Positions 24,657-32,788 of a stretch of 64,000 nucleotides of DNA are shown one piece after another. Under the pieces are notes generated by a model that saw only the letters and a list, made by a program, of their open reading frames with translations, did not search any database and was not told where the DNA came from. This DNA is from Microbacteriaceae bacterium. Its GTDB lineage: Bacteria > Actinomycetota > Actinomycetes > Actinomycetales > Microbacteriaceae. The stretch lies in assembly GCA_027487865.1 (NCBI GenBank), contig JAIYCT010000003.1, positions 372,001 to 436,000 on the forward strand, in the 5' to 3' direction. Within the stretch, counting starts at the first letter, position 1; each line of letters starts with the position of its first letter. Position numbers and translations under genes: made by a program.

Positions 24657-27600
24657 GTGGAAGCGCACGCTGGCATCCGCGCTTGGCGCGATGAACTTTC
24701 GGGAATTGGTGGAACCAACCCCTTAGTTTCGTTTGAGCTTTCCAGCTTCGGTCAGGTGGACCTTGCTAGATCCCACCCCGGAGGACTTGCTCAGCTAGTT
24801 ACCTCCAGAAGCACAACGCTCAGCAACTTGGTTCGCGATGGAGTCGCCCAGGCTCGTGCTCACAGCACGGTGCGCCGCATAAAACTCAAAGCTGCCAGAA
24901 TCCAAGACAACTTTGGCATCGCATCAATTTTCATTGCCGGTGGTTTGGTACAGGATCTCGACAGCGGACAGAAGCTTCCGATTTTGCTTTGGCCAACCCA
25001 CCTAATTTCCAAGGGCGAAGACTACGAGATTCGAATCGACCCAAGACCGCAGCTGAACTCGGCGGTTGCAAAACTGATCAGTTCGGTCAGAAAGAGTTTC
25101 AGCCCGAATGACCTCTTGGCAGTATCGGTTGGGCAGGGCGATCTAATTCCGCTTTCGGTTTTGTCTTTGGTGTCTGAAATTCTGTCGGGCCAGCGAGTTG
25201 AAGTAGAAAAGCTTCTGGTGCTGGGAAACTTTGTGCCGGATCTTCTAATGACCCAGCTGCAGGAGTATTTACTCGAGGAGTCAATTTCAAACTTGCTAAC
25301 TGGCGAGGAAGAAGTTCCACTACTGACTTCGACTCACGAAGTGGTTTTGGTCGCAAACGCCGACAACTCACAGCGAGAGGTGTTGACCAGGGCCCTGGCG
25401 GGCAATTCCTTTGCGGTTGAAACACTGCCGGGTTGTGGCTATCTGCAGACCGCGGTGAACCTAGTTGCAAATCTTGCCTACGCCTCAAAGCGAGCACTGA
25501 TTATTGGACCCAGGCAGCAGACCTTGGATGAAATGGCAGAACGTCTTGGTGCCGCAGGCCTTGCCGGTCTAGCAATCCGCGAATCTCACAGTTGGACCGA
25601 TGCGGTGAGTGCAATTTCTCGCAATGAGAAAGCCCAACCCGTTGCCCTCGCTGATGCTTTGTCTGCCAAGAAGCAAGCAGAAGCTCAAATAGCAAAGTAT
25701 TTCGAGCTGGTGGGTCATCCAGACCAAGAGCTTAATGTCAGTTTGATCGACGCAATGCGAGAGCTGGCAGCGCTGGCCGGCAAGCCAGTGCCTGCTGTAA
25801 ACAACGCAAGAATTCGCACAGATCTTTTGCCTGGACTTTCCGAGACCGCGCTCCCAGCTCTTCGAAATGCCTTCGAACTCGAAGTGTTTAATTACGGACC
25901 GCAAGATTCACCTTGGTTCGCTGCTCGCTTTGAAAACCAGCTTGAGATAGATGCTGCGCTTAGCGCGGTTAGGTCAATCTCCGGCGAGGAATTCCGGACC
26001 CTTCGCTACCAGATCAATCGGTACCTGGGCGATCAAAAGCTGGTTCAGTGCGAGAGCGTCGAGCAGTGGGCAAGACAGCTGAGGTTGCTACTTGGTATTC
26101 GTGAGACCCTGGATAAGTTCCTGCCTTCAATCTATGACCGATCGCTTGCCCAGATGATTGAAGCCACCGCACCTAGAACTGAGCGTGGCCAGCTCTCAGG
26201 TGCACAGCGTCGCAGATTCAAAAAACTTGCTAAAGAATTTATTCGCCCGGGTGCATCTATAAGCAACCTATATCTTTCGCTCCAGCTTGCGGAGCAGCAG
26301 CGAATTGGTTGGCTGGAGCTCAACCAAACCCAGGCTCCGCCGACGGTTCCGCTGGGGCTTAGTGATGTTCAGGAAAAGTACGAGCGAATCACCTCGGTGC
26401 TGGATCTGTTACAGCGCCACCTTGACCCAAATCCAGACATCGAACTGTTGACTCGATTGAGCCTTGATGACCTTGAGGCTAAGGTCAATGAACTTGCCTC
26501 CAAGACCGAGATTCTCGATCGACTGCTGGAGCGTGAACCAAAGGTGGCTCAGCTTGAACAGCTAGGGCTCGGATCTTTAGTTGTGGAGCTGTGCAAACTG
26601 CATCCAAGTCTTGAGCAGGTTGAGAGCGAATTTGAATTGGCCTGGTGGCAGTCTGCACTTGAGGCGATCGTGAATCGTAACCCGGCCATCCTGCAGTACT
26701 CAGCGACCGAGATTGCAAAGCTGGAAACCGAATTCGAACGCTGTGCAACGCAACTGATTGACCACGGAAACGCCGAGGTTAAAGATCGTTTGGGTAAGCG
26801 CTGGACCACCGCAATTACCAAGCACCCAGCCCAAGCCGACAAACTTCGCAATCTACTTAGAGCTAGAGAGCTCAACCTCAAATCCGGATATCAAGAAGCT
26901 GGCCCGCTGTGGAATGCGCTGGCAAGTGCTGTACTGCTATCGCCCTATCGCATGCACGAGTTGGCCAAGGACGAAAAATTTGATGTGGTGATTATTCTGG
27001 ACGCCGCTTCCACCGCCATGGCGGAGGCACTTCCAGCAATTGCCCGAGCAAATCAGGTGATTGTTTTTGGAGATCCGACCCTTGCATTAGTTGAGGACTT
27101 TGACACCGTTGCAAGGGCAAACCAGGGTCATGTTGCTCCAAAGCGCGAGTCAAGCTATGAAGCTATTTCGAAGCGCTTCGGCTCAATCTCCATCACCCAC
27201 AGCTATCGCACCGAGGGTCAAGTTTTGGGTAGCTACCTAAACCAAAACTTCTATAGCGCGCGTTTGATTTTGGAACCGGCAGCCGGGCAGCTGTTTGGTT
27301 CTCACAACTTCGAACATGTTCAAATTCTTGAGGGGGCAGTTGCAACCTCGACTATTGAAGGTGCCACCGAGTCGATGGACGCTGAGGTAGCTAAGGTCGC
27401 AGAACTCGTGCTAAACCACGCCAGGTGGACACCTGAGCAGTCGCTTTGCGTTGTTACCGCATCCGCAGCACACGCCGACCGCATTGAACAGGCGGTGGCT
27501 TTAGCGCTGAAGGATCAGGCAAACCTCGCAGAGTTCTTTGACGCCCACGGTCGCGAGCGTTTCCAGGTCGCCACAATGAGCCAGTTCACCCACCGACTTG

Positions 27601-28262
27601 CAGATCGAGTTATCTTCTCGGTTGGTTTTGGTAAAACTCCAGAGGGTCGAATTTCGGGAACACTTGGTGATTTCAATTCGGAATTCGCATCCCACTGGAT
27701 GGTCAACACGATCGTGTCTGCAAGGAAACGACTGACCGTGGTCTCTTGCTACAACTTCGAGGACTTTGCTGCCGGAAAACTTCCAGATAATCAACGCTGG
27801 CTAAAAGACCTAATCGCTCCAAGTTTCCTAAGCGATATTCGAAGTGGCGAACCAGACCCACTTTTGGCAGACCTTGCCAGAAGGTTGGAAAAGATTGGTT
27901 GCAATGTCGCACTGAACTTTGGCGATCGAATTGGGCTCGCGGTGTCGCTCGGGAACAAAGCGGCTGTGATCGATGCAGACTGGGCACTTAGGGGCGAGAA
28001 CTGGGACGAGAAGCTTTGGCTCAGGCCAGGACTTTTGCGTGCGATGGGCTGGACCTACATCCGCGTTCACGCACTTGAAATCTTCGCCCAGCCGCAAGAG
28101 GTCGCGAATCGAATTGCCAAGCAATTGGGTCTTGATCTTGAGCGCAAGGCGCAACCACTTTTTGAGGACAAGGCTTTTGAGGACACCGGTCGTGCTTGGG
28201 GAGACCCGGATGACAATAACGACAATCGTCTAAATGACGAGCGCCCTCCGCACTGGGGCTAG
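24657..28262 (+). CDS. Degenerate SF1 helicase-like protein with C-terminal REase_MTES_1575-like domain
   Basis: A 1201-residue cytoplasmic protein. Its layout resembles large actinobacterial AAA/SF1 helicases (DUF4011 type). After an N-terminal region of about 225 residues comes a P-loop position reading LPGCGYLQT (about 257-265), where the expected GPPGTGKT lysine is missing. A Walker B position reads VVIILDAAS (about 775), where DEAS is expected. A later SF1-like block (SITHSYRTEGQ) remains. The last 130 residues (about 1075-1145 core: NKAAVIDADW, LRAMGWTYIRVHALEIF) resemble the Vsr-like REase_MTES_1575 nuclease domain. The GTG start at 24657 is preferred; a TTG two codons earlier is possible. 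Function unknown. Confidence 0.72.
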   Translation: MEAHAGIRAWRDELSGIGGTNPLVSFELSSFGQVDLARSHPGGLAQLVTSRSTTLSNLVRDGVAQARAHSTVRRIKLKAARIQDNFGIASIFIAGGLVQDLDSGQKLPILLWPTHLISKGEDYEIRIDPRPQLNSAVAKLISSVRKSFSPNDLLAVSVGQGDLIPLSVLSLVSEILSGQRVEVEKLLVLGNFVPDLLMTQLQEYLLEESISNLLTGEEEVPLLTSTHEVVLVANADNSQREVLTRALAGNSFAVETLPGCGYLQTAVNLVANLAYASKRALIIGPRQQTLDEMAERLGAAGLAGLAIRESHSWTDAVSAISRNEKAQPVALADALSAKKQAEAQIAKYFELVGHPDQELNVSLIDAMRELAALAGKPVPAVNNARIRTDLLPGLSETALPALRNAFELEVFNYGPQDSPWFAARFENQLEIDAALSAVRSISGEEFRTLRYQINRYLGDQKLVQCESVEQWARQLRLLLGIRETLDKFLPSIYDRSLAQMIEATAPRTERGQLSGAQRRRFKKLAKEFIRPGASISNLYLSLQLAEQQRIGWLELNQTQAPPTVPLGLSDVQEKYERITSVLDLLQRHLDPNPDIELLTRLSLDDLEAKVNELASKTEILDRLLEREPKVAQLEQLGLGSLVVELCKLHPSLEQVESEFELAWWQSALEAIVNRNPAILQYSATEIAKLETEFERCATQLIDHGNAEVKDRLGKRWTTAITKHPAQADKLRNLLRARELNLKSGYQEAGPLWNALASAVLLSPYRMHELAKDEKFDVVIILDAASTAMAEALPAIARANQVIVFGDPTLALVEDFDTVARANQGHVAPKRESSYEAISKRFGSISITHSYRTEGQVLGSYLNQNFYSARLILEPAAGQLFGSHNFEHVQILEGAVATSTIEGATESMDAEVAKVAELVLNHARWTPEQSLCVVTASAAHADRIEQAVALALKDQANLAEFFDAHGRERFQVATMSQFTHRLADRVIFSVGFGKTPEGRISGTLGDFNSEFASHWMVNTIVSARKRLTVVSCYNFEDFAAGKLPDNQRWLKDLIAPSFLSDIRSGEPDPLLADLARRLEKIGCNVALNFGDRIGLAVSLGNKAAVIDADWALRGENWDEKLWLRPGLLRAMGWTYIRVHALEIFAQPQEVANRIAKQLGLDLERKAQPLFEDKAFEDTGRAWGDPDDNNDNRLNDERPPHWG

Positions 28263-28456
28263 TCGCTAGCAGAGCTAGAAGGCTGTGAGTCAGTTCGGTA
28301 GAAGCCGGATCCCTTGAAGCTGACTCCAAGGTTGCCAAATTGCTTGCGCAGTTCACCCTTGCACTTTGGGCAGCTGGTCAAAGCAGCATCTGAGAAAGAC
28401 TGTTGAATCTCAAATGCATGTTCACACTCTTTACAGACGTATGAATAAGTTGGCAT
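28259..28456 (-). CDS. FmdB-type zinc ribbon protein
   Basis: A 65-residue protein beginning MPTYSYVCKECEHAFE with two CxxC pairs (C8/C11 and CPKC near 34-37) forming a zinc ribbon, plus a Ser-rich tail. It belongs to the FmdB regulatory family of uncertain role. GGAGGAA precedes the ATG. It lies 18 nt after the 5-formyltetrahydrofolate cyclo-ligase gene, its usual actinobacterial neighbour. Its stop is interlocked (CTAG) with that of the convergent helicase-like gene. Confidence 0.9.
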   Translation of the reverse strand: MPTYSYVCKECEHAFEIQQSFSDAALTSCPKCKGELRKQFGNLGVSFKGSGFYRTDSQPSSSASD

Positions 28457-28474
28457 GTTTCCTCCGAGAAGATT

Positions 28475-29017
28475 TTAACTGATTGCAGATGCGCGAAAGT
28501 GATGGATTGCTGTTGGCGTAACAGCACCGGTCACCCAAACATCGTGAGCTTGCGCTGGGATTGCCGCCAGCACCTCTGAGTCAAACACCACCGCGTAGCG
28601 CGGGATGCCCGTAACTGACAAGAGCGCTCTGTCGTAGTAACCCTTGCCTTTGCCAAGTCTGTTTCCCACACCATCCACAGCCAGAGCGGGAACGAGGATC
28701 AGTTCGCACTCGGAAACATCTCTAGCCTCGCCCTGCGGTTCCAAAATGCCATGGCTGCCCGGTTCCAGATCTCCAGAGGCAAATACCAATTCATCACCTG
28801 AGATTCTTGGTAAAAGCAACGTCTTGCCCATCGCAATCACCCAGCTGTTGAACTCCGCGACATCAGGCTCATTCGCAAGTGGCTGATAGCTGGCTACCAC
28901 GCTTGCATTGAGCTCAAGGGTGAGTCGCACCAGATTGGCTGCAAGTCCTTCCGAAGACTGAGGTCTAGCCATAAGGCAGCGCAGTCTGATCTCAGATTTG
29001 CTTTCGAGGGATTCCAT
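28475..29017 (-). CDS. 5-formyltetrahydrofolate cyclo-ligase
   Basis: About 180 residues; makes 5,10-methenyl-tetrahydrofolate from 5-formyl-THF with ATP. It has the family's C-terminal hallmarks: LILVPALAVDGVGNRLGKGKGYYDRAL and the E/H-rich end near AHDVWVTG. The N-terminal basic ATP-binding segment (LRCLMARPQ) is shorter than usual. I start at ATG 29017 (MESLESKSEIR); the longer frame to 29062 would overlap the divergent acetyltransferase gene. An fmdB gene follows in the same direction. Confidence 0.87.
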   Translation of the reverse strand: MESLESKSEIRLRCLMARPQSSEGLAANLVRLTLELNASVVASYQPLANEPDVAEFNSWVIAMGKTLLLPRISGDELVFASGDLEPGSHGILEPQGEARDVSECELILVPALAVDGVGNRLGKGKGYYDRALLSVTGIPRYAVVFDSEVLAAIPAQAHDVWVTGAVTPTAIHHFRASAIS

Positions 29018-29035
29018 AGAGGTAATCTTGCCAGC

Positions 29036-29623
29036 GTGAACCCATTTCGCCCAATCGCCCATGGAGCAATCTCGCTTCGTCCAGTCGGACGAAGAGATTA
29101 TTGGCGCTTGCAGCAGCTGCTTACTCAGGACCGAGATTGGCTAGAGCCCTGGGAGGCAACTACACCGGGACTTAGAACCGTGGTGAATGCCCGCTGGATG
29201 ATCTCCAGTCTGAGAGCGCAGGCCAGGCGCGGAACCGGCTATGGGTTTGTGATTTTGAAAGATGGCTTGGTGGTGGGTCAACTCAATGTGGCTAATGTTC
29301 AACACGGGTCAGTGTCCTCGGCAACAATCGGTTACTGGATCGCAAAATCCACCGCGGGGCAAAACATCATGCCGACCGCTGTCGCATTGGCGATTGATTT
29401 TTTGATGGATGACGTAGGGCTCCATCGAGTTGAAATTGACATTCGGCCGGAGAATTTGCCAAGCCTTCGAGTTGTTGAAAAATTGGGACTCAGGCAAGAA
29501 GGTCTAAAGGAACGCTTCATTCATATCGATGGTGCATGGCGAGACCACAAGATTTTTGCCATCACAGCGGAGGAAAAAACCGGCTCGATGTTGAACCGAC
29601 TGGCGAACACGCGCTCTGAATAA
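29036..29623 (+). CDS. GNAT acetyltransferase, RimJ/RimL type
   Basis: A 195-residue acetyl-CoA-dependent N-acetyltransferase of the RimJ/RimL-like group. It contains the expected core TIGYWIAKSTAGQNIMPTAV (acetyl-CoA-binding region), followed by LHRVEIDIRPENLPSLRVVE and GLRQEGLKERFI. RimJ acetylates ribosomal protein S5 in Escherichia coli; the target here cannot be assigned. GTG start 18 nt from the divergent folate-ligase gene. A hypothetical membrane protein gene follows after 35 nt. Confidence 0.88.
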   Translation: MNPFRPIAHGAISLRPVGRRDYWRLQQLLTQDRDWLEPWEATTPGLRTVVNARWMISSLRAQARRGTGYGFVILKDGLVVGQLNVANVQHGSVSSATIGYWIAKSTAGQNIMPTAVALAIDFLMDDVGLHRVEIDIRPENLPSLRVVEKLGLRQEGLKERFIHIDGAWRDHKIFAITAEEKTGSMLNRLANTRSE

Positions 29624-29658
29624 CGCCGTTTGGGAACCCCTAGGCATATCTTGAAGCT

Positions 29659-30252
29659 ATGGAAAATTCGGTGGGCTTGGGTGGAATCACTTTGGTGGTT
29701 GCAGCCATTGTCTGGTTGGCGATTTTCGTCCCAGGATTTTCCAAGCGATCTGAACTCAGAGCCAACTCCAGCATCGTAAAGCGCGACGTCAAAGTTGCCC
29801 AGGCAAAGTTGCCGATGACTTCGGATGAGAAGCTAAATCGCCTAGTCAACACTCAACGATTTTTCTCAGTGCTGTTTGCGATGTTCCTTATCGGCAGCAT
29901 CTCCGCGGCCTTGGCGGCAACGACAAACGCCGGCTGGTGGGTGCTTTCTATAGCGGTTGGGATTCTTGCGATTTTGAGCATCTTGGTTTCAAGGGCGGCG
30001 TCGGTCCAGGCCTCATCGCTCGCGTCTAAGCTTCACCGCACTCGCCAAGAGCTGAGAAAGAAAGCCTCCACAAAGCGACCGCTACTTGAAAATCGCGATT
30101 GGGCACCAAACCCAATTCCTGCTCCGCTGAACCAACCAAAGGTTGGAGAGCTAGTTAACAACCTGGCTGATGTAGTCGAGATTCAAAGACCTGCAAATAT
30201 TTTGCAAAGTAAAGAATTAGACGCGATACTCGCAAGACGCCGCGCAATCTAA
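29659..30252 (+). CDS. Hypothetical membrane protein
   Basis: A 197-residue protein with membrane helices at about 8-25, 74-93 and 95-115, then a basic, proline-containing cytoplasmic C-terminus (about 120-197) with SKLHRTRQELRKKASTKR. No domain is recognised. The gene sits between the RimJ-type acetyltransferase and the histone-like gene on the same strand with small gaps. Comparable proteins are found in Microbacteriaceae, but I cannot name a function. Confidence 0.68.
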   Translation: MENSVGLGGITLVVAAIVWLAIFVPGFSKRSELRANSSIVKRDVKVAQAKLPMTSDEKLNRLVNTQRFFSVLFAMFLIGSISAALAATTNAGWWVLSIAVGILAILSILVSRAASVQASSLASKLHRTRQELRKKASTKRPLLENRDWAPNPIPAPLNQPKVGELVNNLADVVEIQRPANILQSKELDAILARRRAI

Positions 30253-30315
30253 TTCTGGCATTAAGCTAAAACACAGTTAACCCCCAATACAAAGACAAAT
30301 GGAGCGCGCAAAACA

Positions 30316-30831
30316 ATGGGACTTTTAGACGACGTAAAGAGATTTTTTCAAAAGACTTCTGCGGTAACCGTAAAGGAAGCTGGCATTCTTGCTGACGAGG
30401 CAGGCAAGGCCGCGACCAAGGCTGCTGAAGATGCACGTAAGGCTGGCACCAAGTTTGCTGCTGAGGCCCTAGCCGAGGTAGAGAAGGCAGCTAACGCTGT
30501 TGCAAAGGGCGCTTCAGCTGCAAAGAAGAAGACCACCACCGCAGCCAAGAAGCCAGCAACGGCTGCCAAGAAGCCTGCGGCTGCAAAGACCACCGCAGCA
30601 AAGAAGCCAGTTGCAAAGAAGCCTGCAGCTAAGCCTGCTGCCAAGGCGACCACTGCAGCGAAGAAGCCAGTTGCAAAGAAGCCTGTAGCAAAGAAGCCAG
30701 CAGCTAAGCCTGCTGCCAAGCCAGCGGCTGCTAAGGCAACTACTGCAGCGAAGAAGCCAGTTGCAAAGAAGCCAGTTGCAAAGAAGCCTGTAGCGAAGAA
30801 GCCAGCGGCCAGAAAGCCTGCAGCTAAGTAA
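30316..30831 (+). CDS. Histone H1-like Lys/Ala/Pro-rich protein
   Basis: A 171-residue very basic protein. Residues 1-65 form an amphipathic, Ala/Lys/Glu-rich helical segment (VKEAGILADEAGKAATKAAE). Residues 68-171 are almost purely AAKKP / VAKKP repeats, like eukaryotic histone H1 tails, the tail of mycobacterial HupB, and bacterial HctB-like proteins. It probably binds nucleic acid and may compact the chromosome. It lacks the HU beta-arm fold, so it is not an HU protein. GGAG lies about 10 nt before the ATG. Its TAA stop abuts the stop of the next convergent gene with no bases between. Confidence 0.82.
   Translation: MGLLDDVKRFFQKTSAVTVKEAGILADEAGKAATKAAEDARKAGTKFAAEALAEVEKAANAVAKGASAAKKKTTTAAKKPATAAKKPAAAKTTAAKKPVAKKPAAKPAAKATTAAKKPVAKKPVAKKPAAKPAAKPAAAKATTAAKKPVAKKPVAKKPVAKKPAARKPAAK
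30520..30828 (+). repeat. In-gene tandem repeat coding AAKKP/VAKKP units
   Basis: Imperfect 15- to 30-nt repeats around AAGAAGCCAGTTGCAAAG recur at about 30601, 30661, 30751 and 30766, with synonymous variation. Such repeats expand and contract, so the tail length probably varies between strains. Confidence 0.8.
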
Positions 30832-31716
30832 TTAGTTCAGAACGTATCCCACCGATTCGGTGAGGGTCGGGTGTTTGAAAACAAACCCCGTCTTCTCGAG
30901 TCGGTGGGATTTCATTTTTTGTGAGCAGAGTAAAAGTTCATCGGCTGCTTTGCCGATCAACAGCCTCATTGCAAATGCTGGAACCTTGAGGATCGTTGGT
31001 CTGTGAAGTTGACGACCCAGCTCCTTGATGATCTGCTCGCAAGTTGCAGGTTCCGGCGCGGTTAGGTTGTAAGCGCCTGATGCAGTTTCGTTTTCGATCA
31101 GGTGAATGATCGCCCGGGCTTCGTCCTCGAGTGAGATCCATGCCCACCACTGCTTACCTGAGCCAAGTGCTCCGCCAATGCCGAGTTTGATCAGCGGCAA
31201 GAGCTTGCCTAGCGCACCGAGTTTCTTGCTCATAACCATGGTTGTTCTAACCAGCACCACTCGGGTTCTGGCCAGCTTCGCTTCCTCTTCCCACTGGTAG
31301 GCAAGATCGGCTAGGAATCCTTCACCCTTTGGTGATGACTCATCCAACCAAGCATCCCCTTGGTCGCCGTAGATTCCAGATGCTGAGCCAGAGATCAAAA
31401 CCTGTGGTGGATTAAGGCAGGCATTAATCGCATCGACCAGCGTCTTGGTGGAGTCGAGTCTGGAAGAAATCAATTCTTTTTCATACTTTTTTGTCCAGGG
31501 TATCTTCCCTGTTGTTGCGCCGGCCAGGTTGATAATCGCATCGATGTCTGACAGCGCAGCTGGGTCAAGCGGGGCCAGTCCCGGGCTCCAGGAAAGCTCT
31601 TCGGCAGAGCGGGCTGGACGGCGCACCAGTCTCACAACTTGGTGTCCCTGGGCTTTTAGTTGCAGGTTTAATTCGGTGCCAATTAGGCCGGATGCTCCGG
31701 AAATAAGGACTTTCAC
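30832..31716 (-). CDS. TIGR01777-family NAD(P)-dependent epimerase-like protein
   Basis: A 294-residue short-chain dehydrogenase/reductase-like protein (YfcH/SulA-related family). The N-terminal dinucleotide loop is ISGASGLIGTEL. Family-typical segments LSWSPG, AIINLAGATTGKIPWTKKYEK, LISGSASGIYGD and LVRTTMVMSK follow. The C-terminal DUF1731-like end includes PTILKVPAFAMRLLIGKAADE. The reaction is unknown. GTG 31716 is chosen because GAGGGA precedes it; the frame extends 5 codons further. It is divergent from terC. Confidence 0.88.
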   Translation of the reverse strand: MKVLISGASGLIGTELNLQLKAQGHQVVRLVRRPARSAEELSWSPGLAPLDPAALSDIDAIINLAGATTGKIPWTKKYEKELISSRLDSTKTLVDAINACLNPPQVLISGSASGIYGDQGDAWLDESSPKGEGFLADLAYQWEEEAKLARTRVVLVRTTMVMSKKLGALGKLLPLIKLGIGGALGSGKQWWAWISLEDEARAIIHLIENETASGAYNLTAPEPATCEQIIKELGRQLHRPTILKVPAFAMRLLIGKAADELLLCSQKMKSHRLEKTGFVFKHPTLTESVGYVLN

Positions 31717-31789
31717 TGAGCTCCCTCGCAATCTTGTATTAATACTTACAATTGGGGTCGGACGATTATTCCGCTCTAGCGGAATTGGA

Positions 31790-32788
31790 ATGGAAATAAT
31801 GCAGGTAGATCTCTGGGTCTGGGCAGTTACGATCGCCGTTCTAGGCGTTATTTTGGTAACGGACTTTGTTGTCCAGCTTCGCCGCCCTCACGAGCCAACC
31901 TTCCGCGAGTCTGCAATTCAGGTGAGCGTCTACATCTCGCTGGCACTGATATTTACCTTCGTTGTAGGTGGAGTTTGGGGCCCGCGGTACGCGGCTGAAT
32001 ACATTGCCGGCTGGGTAACCGAGTACAGCTTGTCGGTGGACAACATCTTTGTCTTTTTGATCATCTTCACTCAGTTTGCGGTGCCAAAGCGGCTGCGCAG
32101 CCAGGTGCTGCTGATTGGTATCGCGATTGCGCTGATCTTGCGCTTCATATTCATCATTCTCGGTGCTGCATTTATTGAGCGCTTCAGCTGGGCGTTCTAC
32201 GTATTTGGCGCATTCTTGATCTTTACCGCCATCAAGCTGGTTCTCGAGACCTTCCACAAGGGCAAAGAGGACAGCAAAGAACCCGGTGGTATGACCAAGT
32301 TCATTTCTAGATTCATTCCAACCACCACCGAGTACCACGACGACAAGTACCGCATCAAGCAAAACGGCAAGTGGGTATACACCCCGCTCTTGTTGGTCAT
32401 GATCTCAATTGGATTTACCGACATCCTGTTCGCGCTCGATTCAATCCCGGCCGTTTATGGACTTACCAATGAGCCATACATCGTGTTTGTGGCAAACGCC
32501 TTTGCCCTTTTGGGACTGCGTCAGCTCTACTTCTTGCTCGGCGGCCTAATGGAGCGATTGAAGTACCTGTCAATCGGTCTGAGCATCATCTTGGCTTGGA
32601 TTGGTGTGAAGCTGGTTGTGCACGCACTTCACAAGAACGAGCTGCCATTTATCAATGGCGGTAAGCACGTTGAGATCATTCCGGAGATTTCCACCGAGCT
32701 ATCGCTAGCGGTAATTATCATCACCTTGGTGATCACAACAATTTGGTCGCTTGCCGTCACCGGCAAGAATTCCAAGCAGAAGGCTTAG
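31790..32788 (+). CDS. TerC family integral membrane protein
   Basis: An approximately 332-residue membrane protein with about nine helices. The TerC hallmarks, acidic residues inside helices, are present: EYSLSVDNIFVFLIIF and DILFALDSIPAVYGL. TerC-family proteins export manganese, often to metallate secreted enzymes; tellurite resistance is the historical name. ATG 31790 (MEIMQVDLW) has GGAA 5 nt upstream; ATG 31799 is an alternative. The frame extends far upstream to 31445, but that part is antisense to the epimerase gene and was left out. No yybP-ykoY manganese riboswitch fits in the 73-nt gap. Its TAG interlocks with the MFS stop. Confidence 0.9.
   Translation: MEIMQVDLWVWAVTIAVLGVILVTDFVVQLRRPHEPTFRESAIQVSVYISLALIFTFVVGGVWGPRYAAEYIAGWVTEYSLSVDNIFVFLIIFTQFAVPKRLRSQVLLIGIAIALILRFIFIILGAAFIERFSWAFYVFGAFLIFTAIKLVLETFHKGKEDSKEPGGMTKFISRFIPTTTEYHDDKYRIKQNGKWVYTPLLLVMISIGFTDILFALDSIPAVYGLTNEPYIVFVANAFALLGLRQLYFLLGGLMERLKYLSIGLSIILAWIGVKLVVHALHKNELPFINGGKHVEIIPEISTELSLAVIIITLVITTIWSLAVTGKNSKQKA

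Noticed and set aside
30348-30719. Antisense 123-codon frame (Ala/Gly/Phe-rich) within the histone-like gene
   Set aside because: It is a by-product of the Lys/Ala repeat composition read backwards. It has no ribosome binding site or family match.
31445-31789. 115-codon N-terminal extension of TerC
   Set aside because: It is wholly antisense to the epimerase-like gene, is not hydrophobic like TerC, and the family start is at 31790/31799.
31717-31789. yybP-ykoY manganese riboswitch before terC
   Set aside because: The 73-nt gap also has to hold the start region of the divergent gene and shows no matching stems.
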